Assembly: GCA_944393755.1 (NCBI GenBank)
Contig: CALYBF010000004.1
Span: 1-25,857, forward strand
Length of the DNA stretch: 25,857 bases
Reading direction: 5' to 3'
From: an uncultured Clostridia bacterium
GTDB taxonomy: Bacteria; Bacillota; Clostridia; TANB77; CAG-508
Part shown: in pieces, positions 1 to 6,774 of the stretch
How the letters are laid out: every line of letters begins with the position of its first letter
How positions within the stretch are numbered: the first letter of the stretch is position 1
Notes under the pieces: model-generated
What the model saw: only the letters and a program-made list of their open reading frames with translations
What the model was told of the DNA's origin: nothing
The model's database searches: none
Position numbers and translations under genes: made by a program

Positions 1-974
1 GTGTAGTTCCTGTTCCAGATGAAAGGCTTGATGCCTTAGCTAAAATGTATAATCCAGAAAAAGTAACTCATGCTGTAATTGAGTTTGTAGATATTGCGGG
101 TTTAGTTAAAGGAGCAAGTAAAGGAGAAGGTCTTGGAAATAAATTCTTATCACATATACGTGAAACAGATGCTATTTGCGAAGTTGTAAGATGCTTTAAT
201 GATAGTAATATTGTTCATGTAGATGGAAGTATAGATCCAGTACGTGATATTGAAACTATTAACTTAGAATTAATTTTTGCAGATATAGAAACTGTAAATA
301 AAAGACTAGATAAAGCTAGAAAAAATTTAAAAGCTAGTAAAAGTTATAAAGAAGAAGTTGATTTATTAGAAAGAATTAAAGAAAATTTAGAAAATGGAAT
401 TTCTGCAAGAGCATTAGAATTTAACGAAGATGAACAAAAATTAGTTAAAGATATGTTTTTACTAACAACAAAACCAATTCTTTATATTGCAAATATTTCT
501 GAAGAACAAATGGAAAATGCAGATAATGACCATCTTGTTCAAAAAGTTAAAGAATATGCTTCTAAAGAAAATGCTGAAGTTATTCCATTATGTGTTAAGA
601 TTGAAGAAGAATTATCTGGTTTAGATGATAATGATAAAAAAGAAATGCTAGATGCTTTAGGTTTAGATGAGTCTGGTTTAGATAAAGTTATTAAAAAATC
701 ATATGACTTATTAGGGTTAATGTCATTTTTAACAGCAGGAGAACCTGAAGTAAGAGCTTGGACAATTAAAAAAGGTACGAAAGCTCCACAGGCTGCAGGC
801 AAAATACATTCTGATATTGAAAGAGGTTTTATAAAAGCAGAGGTTATTTCCTTTGATGAATTAATGAAATGTGGTAGTATGGTTACTGCTAAAGAAAAAG
901 GTTTAGTTCGCCAAGAGGGAAAAGATTATATTATGCAAGACGGAGATATTGTTTTATTTAAGTTTAATGTGTAA
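1..974 (+). CDS. ychF: Ribosome-binding ATPase YchF (Obg-like), 5' end outside window
   Basis: The reading frame is open from base 3, so the gene begins before the window and the first ATG seen (45) is internal. About 323 residues are visible against a usual length near 365. The P-loop (G1) is therefore missing only because of the window edge. Seen: the G3 stretch DIAGLVKGASKGEG near the start, a coiled-coil helical insert, the altered G4 region IANISEE, and a C-terminal TGS domain beginning at LMSFLTAGEPEVRAW and ending in DGDIVLFKF. The family binds ribosomes, prefers ATP over GTP and acts in stress and translation control (family knowledge). It ends in TAA at 972-974. No terminator-like hairpin is obvious directly behind it. 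Confidence 0.97.
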   Translation, partial: VVPVPDERLDALAKMYNPEKVTHAVIEFVDIAGLVKGASKGEGLGNKFLSHIRETDAICEVVRCFNDSNIVHVDGSIDPVRDIETINLELIFADIETVNKRLDKARKNLKASKSYKEEVDLLERIKENLENGISARALEFNEDEQKLVKDMFLLTTKPILYIANISEEQMENADNDHLVQKVKEYASKENAEVIPLCVKIEEELSGLDDNDKKEMLDALGLDESGLDKVIKKSYDLLGLMSFLTAGEPEVRAWTIKKGTKAPQAAGKIHSDIERGFIKAEVISFDELMKCGSMVTAKEKGLVRQEGKDYIMQDGDIVLFKFNV

Positions 975-1017
975 TATCTTTGTAACATAATTGTAAAATA
1001 AAATAACAAAAAAACTA

Positions 1018-1046
1018 TTGACGAATTATATTTTTAAGTATAAAAT
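1018..1046 (+). promoter_or_regulatory. Possible promoter upstream of the LPKTG protein (distal)
   Basis: TTGACG at 1018-1023 and TAAAAT at 1041-1046 are separated by 17 bases. It lies about 70 bases upstream of a second, better matched promoter for the same gene, so it may be a second start or chance in AT-rich DNA. Confidence 0.35.
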
Positions 1047-1089
1047 ATTAAATGAAAACAGATGAAGAATTTTATTATTTGTATAATAC

Positions 1090-1118
1090 TTGAAATATAT
1101 TTTGATTTATGGTATAAT
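1090..1118 (+). promoter_or_regulatory. Vegetative-type promoter for the LPKTG protein
   Basis: TTGAAA at 1090-1095 and a perfect TATAAT at 1113-1118 have exactly 17 bases between them. Predicted start is near 1125, giving a leader of about 48 bases that ends in the ribosome binding site GAGGAG before the ATG at 1173. Confidence 0.7.
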
Positions 1119-1172
1119 AATTAGTGGTTATATAAATAATAATATTAAAATAGTAGTAGAGGAGAAATTATT

Positions 1173-1550
1173 ATGAACAAAGCAAATTTATTAAAAGTAT
1201 TTTTTATTTTAATTTTAAGTGTAATGGTTATTTTAATAACAACTTCAGTTAATGCTGCAGAATTAAATGATATCTCAAATCAATTAATGAGTGGAAATAC
1301 TTCTGGTTCTGGAAGTACAAATACTCCAGCAACTAATACTCAAACACCAACAAATACAAACAGATTAAATACTTCTAATACAAATGGTAATAGAACAAAT
1401 AATGCTAGTAGAAATTCAAGCATTTATAATAATACAAATTTACCTAAGACAGGTATAGGAGATAGCCTTCCAATAGCTGCATTAGTTGTTGTATTTGGAA
1501 TATCAGCAGTATATGCTTATAAGAAAATTAAAGATTATAGAAATATTTAG
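1173..1550 (+). CDS. Very short LPKTG cell-wall anchored protein
   Basis: This 125-residue protein has a signal peptide (hydrophobic residues 5-24, likely cleavage after VNA near residue 28). A low-complexity Asn/Thr/Ser linker follows (about residues 32-88), then the sortase signal LPKTG at 90-94, a hydrophobic span and a Lys/Arg-containing tail. After both cuts the mature chain would be only about 65 residues with no recognisable folded domain, so it could be a wall spacer, a glycosylated stub or a small adhesin-like tail. ATG is preceded by GAGGAG. A sortase lies immediately downstream on the opposite strand and is the natural candidate to anchor it (inference). The function beyond anchoring is not recognisable. 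Confidence 0.85.
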   Translation: MNKANLLKVFFILILSVMVILITTSVNAAELNDISNQLMSGNTSGSGSTNTPATNTQTPTNTNRLNTSNTNGNRTNNASRNSSIYNNTNLPKTGIGDSLPIAALVVVFGISAVYAYKKIKDYRNI

Positions 1551-1574
1551 TTAGTAAATTTATGTATATATTTT

Positions 1575-1604
1575 AAAGAGTAGATTTTTTCTACTCTTTA
1601 TTTT
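1575..1604. terminator. Bidirectional terminator between LPKTG protein and sortase
   Basis: AAAGAGTAGA (1575-1584) pairs perfectly with TCTACTCTTT (1590-1599) around five T. The hairpin is T-rich on the right for the plus strand and serves the minus strand as well. The sortase stop codon lies inside the right arm. Confidence 0.75.
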
Positions 1605-2223
1605 GTTTGGCTTTTATTATAATTCTATTATTATTTAAATTGTTACAAGTAATAAGAGTAAGCGTTTTTTCATTTTTATTATAATTATAAATAGGAGAGA
1701 GATCATTTTCTTTTACTTCATATTTTCCAAAAACTTTATATATATATTTAAAACCATTATTATTATAAATATATATTTCATCACCATTTTGTAATTTATC
1801 TATATTACTAAAAAACATATTATTATTATAATTATGTCCTGCTATGCAAATGTTAGTGTTTTCATTTAAATTTGCACCATAAAGTTTACAAGGAGAGACT
1901 TTTAAGTTTTCTTCAGAAAGATAAGAAAAAACAGGGTAATAGATATTAATTTTTGGTATTTCAATAATGCCAAAGATACTATTTTCTGCTGAGCTTTGTG
2001 TTTCATTATTTTTTTTATTATTTGAATAAAGTGTACTAATATTATAATTACTAATTATTTTTTTAGAAAAATTTTCAGATGTTTTTAAAGAATGTAAATA
2101 ATAAATAAAAAAACAAATAGCAAATATAATTATAGCTATTGAAATAACAAATTGTACTTTAAATATTTTTTTATTTTCTTTTTCTCTTTTATTATTAAAA
2201 TTTGTAACTAAAATCTGGTTCAT
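1591..2223 (-). CDS. Sortase (class A/D-like transpeptidase)
   Basis: A 210-residue protein with an N-terminal cytoplasmic stretch, one membrane helix (about residues 24-42) and an extracellular sortase domain. The catalytic triad is visible: His130 in IAGHNY, Cys193 in LITCNN and Arg200 in NNNRI. The domain opens with the typical GIIEIPKINI strand. The family cleaves LPXTG between Thr and Gly and joins the substrate to peptidoglycan (family knowledge). The convergent neighbour carries LPKTG and is a likely substrate. It starts at ATG 2221-2223. No convincing Shine-Dalgarno sequence is seen upstream, which is unusual here and may mean weak translation. The exact class cannot be fixed from sequence alone. 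Confidence 0.92.
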   Translation of the reverse strand: MNQILVTNFNNKREKENKKIFKVQFVISIAIIIFAICFFIYYLHSLKTSENFSKKIISNYNISTLYSNNKKNNETQSSAENSIFGIIEIPKINIYYPVFSYLSEENLKVSPCKLYGANLNENTNICIAGHNYNNNMFFSNIDKLQNGDEIYIYNNNGFKYIYKVFGKYEVKENDLSPIYNYNKNEKTLTLITCNNLNNNRIIIKAKQNKE

Positions 2224-2310
2224 ATTTTTATTTTGTGTAATTTATTTAAAAATATAATTATTAAAAAGATAAAAATATAGAAAAAAATTCCAAAAAAATT
2301 TTTTAAATTA

Positions 2311-2342
2311 TTGACATAACTTTTATTTTATGTTAATATAAT
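2311..2342 (+). promoter_or_regulatory. Promoter of the structured RNA
   Basis: A consensus TTGACA at 2311-2316 is followed 17 bases later by TAATAT (2334-2339), overlapping a TATAAT (2337-2342). Transcription should start near 2346-2350, at the 5' edge of the GC-rich island and far from any start codon. Confidence 0.75.
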
Positions 2343-2345
2343 ATT

Positions 2346-2616
2346 TGTAAGGGTTGCCAAGTGCAACCGAAGCACAAAAATTTTTTGGATTCAGCACAGA
2401 GAAGTGAGATTGCCAGTGAAACGTCATGAGCCATGACAAAAATGGGGTGCACCATTGAGAGTGTGATACCTAACAGACATTATCGTTGTTTTCTGCAGAA
2501 ACACGGTGTCTTTCACTGGAATCAAAACAAAAAGGCTTATCTTCCAGATTGCTGAAGCAGAGAAGGACACATTGTCCTGAGAGATAGCAAGACGTTGCTA
2601 TCTCTTTCTGCTTTTG
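2346..2616 (+). ncRNA. Unassigned structured RNA, about 270 nt, own promoter and 3' hairpin
   Basis: This stretch is far richer in G and C than its surroundings and has no plausible ORF. Pairings seen: GGTTGC/GCAACC hairpin (2352-2357/2363-2368); long-range TTCAGCA/TGCTGAA (2390-2396/2550-2556); a 13-bp helix GATT-CCAGTGAAA/TTTCACTGG-AATC (2408-2421/2511-2523, one bulged G). Inside that helix are three hairpins: GTCAT/ATGAC (2423-2437), AATGG/CCATT with loop GGTGCA (2441-2456), and a GACA...TGTC arm (2476-2510). The 3' part closes with GCAGA/TCTGC (2557-2561/2607-2611) holding two hairpins, AGGACA/TGTCCT and a perfect 10-bp GAGATAGCAA stem, then TTTT. It lacks the SRP, RNase P, tmRNA and T-box signatures. 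Size and architecture invite comparison with large clostridial RNAs such as the raiA motif, but I cannot confirm that. Confidence 0.8.
2557..2616 (+). terminator. 3' three-way structure with terminator-like stem
   Basis: GAGATAGCAA (2581-2590) and TTGCTATCTC (2595-2604) form a perfect 10-bp stem with loop GACG. This is enclosed by GCAGA/TCTGC and followed by a short T run (2612-2615). It probably defines the 3' end of the structured RNA. The T run is short, so termination may be incomplete. Confidence 0.55.
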
Positions 2617-2647
2617 TAGGAAAAAATTAAAATTTTTAAAAATATCC

Positions 2648-2676
2648 TTGTCAAAAAAATAATATTTTGTTATTAT
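2648..2676 (+). promoter_or_regulatory. Promoter for the MFS transporter
   Basis: TTGTCA (2648-2653) and TATTAT (2671-2676) lie 17 bases apart. Start near 2683 would leave only about 17 bases before the ATG at 2700. This rules out the in-frame ATG at 2667 as the start from this promoter. Confidence 0.6.
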
Positions 2677-2699
2677 GTGTTATGGAAAGGAAGAAATTT

Positions 2700-4004
2700 A
2701 TGAAAGCTACAAAAGAACAAATAATAATAAAACGTAAGAAGAAAAATGTAAAAATATTTCCAATATATAAAATGGTGTCTTGGGACTTGCTGTTTTATTT
2801 TCCTATAATATTTCTATTCTTAACACAAATAAAAGGTTTTTCTGCTTCACAAGTACTATTTGCAGATGCTTTTTATACATTATCAAATACATTTTGGCAG
2901 ATACCAGTAACAAGTGTTGTAGATAGAATAGGAAAGAAAAATTGTTTAATAATAGGAAATATTTTATATTCATTAAGTATATTAGCAATGATATTTTTAC
3001 AAAATTATTATGAATTATTAATAATTCAATTTGTATATGCGTTAGGTTATTCAATTAAAGGAATATGTGAATCAAATATATTATATGACTCATTACCAGT
3101 AGGGAAGAAGAGAGGAAAAATATATTCAACAATAGATGGAAAATCATCTTCATATTTTTATATATTTGATGCAATTTCATCTGTAATTGCAGGTTTTGCA
3201 TTTACAATAAATGGATATATTCCAATGGTATTATGTTTCTTATGTTGTATAGCTTCTACTGTTATTTCATTTAAGTTTAGACATACTCAGTTAGTAGAAG
3301 AAAAAGTAAAACCAGTAAGCTTAACTGAATATTCAAAACAATTAAAAGGAGCAATTAAGTTTTTTGTAAAATCTGACAGAATAAAATTACTAATATTATT
3401 AAATGCACTATTTTTAGGTTTAATAGTAGGAATAGTTAATTTAAGAAGTAGTATGTTATCAGAAATGCATGTTCCAGAAGCATATTTTGGAATTATATTC
3501 GCAATTTTACAATTAAGTGCTGCAATAACTGCAAGAAATAGTGAGAAAATACATAAAATGTTTAGAAATAAGACATTAACATATCTAACATTACCAGTAA
3601 CATTATCTTGTATGGTTGTTGGTTTTGTTGGAACAGATACATTATCAAAATCATCACTTTTAGTAATAGTATTTATGTTTTTAATACAATATGCAATAAA
3701 AGGACCATACAGGGCATTAATGTCAAGATATATAAATAATTTTACTAATAGAAATATTAGACCAAAATTAACAGCTTTAAATTATTTGTTATCAAATTTA
3801 TTAACAGCAGGAATTTCACTATCTTGTTCATGGCTTTTAAGTATTACAACAACAGCAAATACATTTATGATAATTGGTTGTGTTACAACAATAGTAGCAG
3901 TATTATTACTTGATTATATGAGAGGAAGAGTAGGTTTAAAACCTGACCAATATAGTAAAGAAGATTTAAAATATAGTACATATAAACCACAGAAAAAAGC
4001 CTAA
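2700..4004 (+). CDS. MFS-type membrane transporter
   Basis: About 434 residues with roughly twelve hydrophobic spans and the MFS loop motif between helices 2 and 3 (VVDRIGKKNCLIIGN, a D-R-x-G-K-K type motif). The cytoplasmic half boundary sits around residue 200-230 (basic, with EYSKQLKGAIKFF). This is the arrangement of a major facilitator, a secondary transporter in the inner membrane; the substrate cannot be read from the sequence. I chose ATG 2700 over in-frame ATGs at 2667 and 2682. AAAGGA lies eight bases upstream of 2700 and the likely transcript begins after 2667. The gene stands alone behind the structured RNA and has its own promoter; whether the RNA affects it is unknown. Confidence 0.85.
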   Translation: MKATKEQIIIKRKKKNVKIFPIYKMVSWDLLFYFPIIFLFLTQIKGFSASQVLFADAFYTLSNTFWQIPVTSVVDRIGKKNCLIIGNILYSLSILAMIFLQNYYELLIIQFVYALGYSIKGICESNILYDSLPVGKKRGKIYSTIDGKSSSYFYIFDAISSVIAGFAFTINGYIPMVLCFLCCIASTVISFKFRHTQLVEEKVKPVSLTEYSKQLKGAIKFFVKSDRIKLLILLNALFLGLIVGIVNLRSSMLSEMHVPEAYFGIIFAILQLSAAITARNSEKIHKMFRNKTLTYLTLPVTLSCMVVGFVGTDTLSKSSLLVIVFMFLIQYAIKGPYRALMSRYINNFTNRNIRPKLTALNYLLSNLLTAGISLSCSWLLSITTTANTFMIIGCVTTIVAVLLLDYMRGRVGLKPDQYSKEDLKYSTYKPQKKA

Positions 4005-4019
4005 GTAAAACTAGGCTTT
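3996..4019. terminator. Bidirectional terminator spanning two overlapping stop codons
   Basis: AAAGCCTA (3996-4003) pairs with TAGGCTTT (4012-4019) around an eight-base loop. The plus-strand stop TAA (4002-4004) and the minus-strand stop TAG (4001-4003) both fall in the left arm, so two convergent genes share both stop region and hairpin. Confidence 0.8.
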
Positions 4020-4435
4020 ATTTCTCTTTTATAAATTTTTGGCGTTACTTCAAATTTAATTTTAAAACATCTAAAATCAAATAATTCGTTTTCATCTAAA
4101 CAATCTAAGTAAATATCTAATTCTTCTAAATTTCTACAAGCAGATATAATAATAGGATTTAAATTATATTTAAAACTAAGCTCAAATGCTAAATTTATTG
4201 CTTTAAAAAAAGAATTATGTTCTTTATTATAAACTAAATTTATAGTTTCTCTAAATCTAGAACTTATTGAGTGTTTAAATCTATTTAAATCTAAAATATA
4301 TTCTTTATTAATTACATCTTCTACAGAAGAATATTTATCTTTGTTTTCACTATAAAATTTTTCTAAATCGGAATATTTGTAAGGTAAATATGCTTTCTGG
4401 TCTTTCTCAGAAACAATTAAAGTATCATTATCCAT
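4001..4435 (-). CDS. Unrecognised 144-residue protein
   Basis: I do not recognise the family. The protein is soluble (no membrane span, no signal peptide), rich in Asp, Glu, Lys, Phe and Tyr, with helical central segments (about residues 30-95) and three Cys (one in SACRNLEE, one in YLDCLDE and one in FRCFK). It is preceded by a good AGGAGT five bases before ATG 4433-4435. A minus-strand promoter candidate (TTACTT, 16 bases, TATAAT; plus coordinates 4473-4500) precedes it. It overlaps the MFS gene by four bases at the stops. Coding character is supported by the good ribosome site, uninterrupted frame and shared terminator. Confidence 0.7.
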   Translation of the reverse strand: MDNDTLIVSEKDQKAYLPYKYSDLEKFYSENKDKYSSVEDVINKEYILDLNRFKHSISSRFRETINLVYNKEHNSFFKAINLAFELSFKYNLNPIIISACRNLEELDIYLDCLDENELFDFRCFKIKFEVTPKIYKREIKPSFT

Positions 4436-4533
4436 TTTGCACTCCTAAAATAATTAATTTTTTATTAGTTTAATTATAACTTTTAAAATTATTTAAGTAA
4501 AGAAAAATAATGTTACATTTTTATTACATTTTA

Positions 4534-4562
4534 TTGAAAAGAATTTTTCCATATGTTATATT
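4534..4562 (+). promoter_or_regulatory. Promoter of the sipW-HAD-hydrolase operon
   Basis: TTGAAA (4534-4539) and TATATT (4557-4562) are separated by 17 bases. Start near 4569, about 30 bases before the TTG start with GAGGAAGGG as ribosome site. Confidence 0.65.
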
Positions 4563-4598
4563 AATATTAGTTTAAAACAAAAGAGGAAGGGAAAAACA

Positions 4599-5213
4599 TT
4601 GTATAAACTTAGTGATTTTGAAAAATCTAGTAAACATTTATATAAATTAGGAAAATTTATAAGCATATGTATTTGTATTATTATAGTATTTTTTCTTATA
4701 TTTAATGTAAGTTTAATAATAACATCTTATATGAAACCAGGAGAAACACCAAACTTTTTTGGAATAAAAAGTTTTACAATTGTATCAGAAAGTATGGAAC
4801 CAAAAATAAATAAGCAAGATGTTATTTTTATTAAAGAAGTTGATAAAGATAAGTTAGAAGTAGGAGATATAATCTCATTTAAAACAGGAGAAATAATAAA
4901 TACACATAGAATTGTAAAAATAGAAGAACAAAATGGAGAAGAGGTATATATAACAAAAGGAGATAATAATAAAAAAGAAGATAGAGGGTATGTTAAATTA
5001 AATGACATAGAAGGAAAATATCTATTTAAAATACCAAAATTCGGAATAATAGTAGAAATTTTAAAAAGTAAAATAACATTAGTTATATTGTTAGTTATTT
5101 TGGTTTTAATATCATATTACCAAGTAGTACTTACAAAAAGAAAACTAAAGAGAAAAGAAGAAAGATATGAATATAATAAAAACTTGTTAAAGGAAAATCA
5201 AAAAATAAGATAA
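4599..5213 (+). CDS. sipW: Signal peptidase I, SipW/ER type
   Basis: 204 residues starting at TTG 4599-4601, eight bases after GAGGAAGGG. There is an N-terminal membrane helix (about residues 18-43), then the catalytic domain with Ser65 in SESMEP, His103 in NTHRIV and an Asp122 in KGDNN, then a second membrane helix (about 153-174) and a basic tail. The Ser-His-Asp set instead of Ser-Lys identifies the SipW/ER-like group. These remove signal peptides outside the membrane; in Bacillus SipW processes biofilm fibre protein TasA (family knowledge). No TasA-like substrate lies in the window, so a dedicated substrate cannot be named. Followed by a HAD phosphatase 23 bases downstream, probably in one operon. 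Confidence 0.9.
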   Translation: MYKLSDFEKSSKHLYKLGKFISICICIIIVFFLIFNVSLIITSYMKPGETPNFFGIKSFTIVSESMEPKINKQDVIFIKEVDKDKLEVGDIISFKTGEIINTHRIVKIEEQNGEEVYITKGDNNKKEDRGYVKLNDIEGKYLFKIPKFGIIVEILKSKITLVILLVILVLISYYQVVLTKRKLKRKEERYEYNKNLLKENQKIR

Positions 5214-5236
5214 ATAAAATTAGGGGTTGATATATT

Positions 5237-6055
5237 TTGTATAAAGCAATTTTTATTGATATAGACGGAACATTAAGAAATGATGATAGAGAAATAACTT
5301 ATAAAACGAAAGAAACTATTAAAAATGTAAGAGAAAAAGGAATACTTGTAATTCTATGTTCAGGAAGACCAATAATAACAACATTAAAAATTAGTAAAGA
5401 AAGCTGTGCTAGTAACTATATTATTACATCAAATGGTGCATATGGATATGATTATATAGAAAATAAATGTATATTTAAAAACCCTATGAGAATAGAAGAT
5501 TGTTTAGAAATATACAAAATAGCAAAAGAAAATGATGTTAATTTCATTATGAATACAGAAATGGGAAGAGTTGTATTAAAGAAAACATCTAATAATAGTG
5601 ATAAAATATTAGATGAACCAATAGAAGAATTTTTAAATAAAACAGAAGTAATGCAATGTTTAATACAAGACTCTTCATTTGAAAAAATAAAATCTTTAAG
5701 ACCATTAATAGAAAAAATGGAAAATGTAGAAATAAAAAACCAATCAAAAAGTCTAACAAATATAAATGTAAAACCAAGAGAAACAACATATTGTGATATA
5801 GCAGATATAAAAACATCAAAAGGATATGGAATTAAAAAAATGTGCGAAAGTTTAAAAATAGATATAAAAGACACAGTATCTATAGGAGATGATTATAACG
5901 ATATTTCTATGTTTAATGTAACAGGACTTAGTGTAGCAATGGGAAATGCAAATGATGATGTAAAAAGTAAAGCAAAATATATAACAAAAAGTAATAATGA
6001 TGAAGGAGTAGCCAAAGTTTTAGAAAAAATATTAAAGGGGGAGATTGTATGTTAG
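5237..6055 (+). CDS. Cof-type HAD-superfamily phosphatase
   Basis: 272 residues from TTG 5237, with AGGGG ten bases upstream. All four HAD motifs are present: D8-I-D10-G-T-L (nucleophile and acid), Ser42 in LCSGRP, Lys195 in TSKGYG, and GDDYND around Asp218, Asp219 and Asp222. A C2-type cap lies between about residues 80 and 190. Cof-type enzymes dephosphorylate small metabolites such as sugar phosphates, flavin or pyridoxal precursors (family knowledge); the substrate cannot be read. The end overlaps the next gene by seven bases, so the two are probably translationally coupled. Confidence 0.9.
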   Translation: MYKAIFIDIDGTLRNDDREITYKTKETIKNVREKGILVILCSGRPIITTLKISKESCASNYIITSNGAYGYDYIENKCIFKNPMRIEDCLEIYKIAKENDVNFIMNTEMGRVVLKKTSNNSDKILDEPIEEFLNKTEVMQCLIQDSSFEKIKSLRPLIEKMENVEIKNQSKSLTNINVKPRETTYCDIADIKTSKGYGIKKMCESLKIDIKDTVSIGDDYNDISMFNVTGLSVAMGNANDDVKSKAKYITKSNNDEGVAKVLEKILKGEIVC

Positions 6056-6699
6056 AAAAAGCTTTAGAAAATATTAGAGTATTATGCCATAGTTCAATTA
6101 AATTTGAAAAAGAAAAAACAATTTATTTTGACCCATTTAAAGTAGATAAAAATTATAATGATGCAGATATTATATTTATCACACACTCTCACTATGACCA
6201 TTTCTCAGAAGAAGATATTTTAAAAGTAAAAAAAGAAACAACAAAAATAGTTATGCCAGAAGAAACATATATTAGTAATAAAGAAAAACTAAATAATGTT
6301 TTAGGTTTTAAAAAAGAAAACATTATTACTGTTGAACCAAATAAATCTTATACTGTAGATAATATAAAATTTGATACAATACCAGCATATAATGTAAATA
6401 AAAACTTTCACCCAAAAGAAAATAAATGGGTTGGCTATATAATTTATTTAGATGATATTTCTTATTATATAGCAGGAGATACAGACATAACTGAAGAAAA
6501 CAAACAAGTTAAATGTGATGTAGCATTTGTTCCAATTGGTGGAACATATACAATGACAGCTAAAGAAGCAGCAGAATTAATAAATATAATAAAACCAAAA
6601 ATAGTGGTTCCAACACATTATGGTTTAATAGTAGGAACAAAAGAAGATGAAGAAATTTTTAAAAGGTTAATTGGGGACATTTCTTTTGCGAACTTTTAG
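6049..6699 (+). CDS. Metallo-beta-lactamase fold hydrolase (UlaG-like)
   Basis: 216 residues from ATG 6049 (GGGGGAG upstream, inside the HAD gene). The metal-binding motif is THSHYDH (His46, His48, Asp50, His51), with Asp144 in AGDTD and His190 in PTHYG. These are the ligands of a two-metal hydrolase of the UPF0173/UlaG group, cytoplasmic by lack of a signal. The final residues (about the last nine, after LI) are encoded by a palindromic repeat that also provides the stop codon. The native C-terminus was probably replaced when the repeat entered. Function beyond hydrolase is unknown; it is coupled to a HAD phosphatase, suggesting a small-metabolite salvage or repair role (inference). Confidence 0.88.
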   Translation: MLEKALENIRVLCHSSIKFEKEKTIYFDPFKVDKNYNDADIIFITHSHYDHFSEEDILKVKKETTKIVMPEETYISNKEKLNNVLGFKKENIITVEPNKSYTVDNIKFDTIPAYNVNKNFHPKENKWVGYIIYLDDISYYIAGDTDITEENKQVKCDVAFVPIGGTYTMTAKEAAELINIIKPKIVVPTHYGLIVGTKEDEEIFKRLIGDISFANF

Positions 6700-6774
6700 T
6701 CGCATTCGGGACACATCTTTATATAGATGTGTCCTAAATTTACCTTTTAGGGTCAAAATGAAACGTCCCCATTG
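6669..6774. repeat. Palindromic repeat 1 (GGGGAC...GTCCCC), REP/MITE-like
   Basis: Outer arms GGGGACATTTC (6673-6683) and GAAACGTCCCC (6760-6770) pair over 11 positions with one G-U, flanked by AATT/ATT. Inside are a TGCGA/TCGCA hairpin (6687-6704) and a perfect 10-bp hairpin GGACACATCT/AGATGTGTCC (6709-6734). It lies between convergent genes and supplies both stop codons (TAG 6697-6699 plus strand; TAA 6742-6740 minus strand, after frameshift correction). It shares GGGACAC/GTGTCC cores with the repeat at 14255-14335. This looks like a mobile palindromic repeat of the kind mobilised by REP-associated transposases (inference). Confidence 0.75.

Noticed and set aside
2346..2616. T-box, SRP RNA, RNase P RNA or tmRNA as identity of the structured RNA
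   Set aside because: No T-box bulge sequence, no GGAAG SRP loop, no RNase P core sequence and no tRNA-like end are seen. The RNA is followed by its own 3' hairpin and a new promoter, so it is not a leader.
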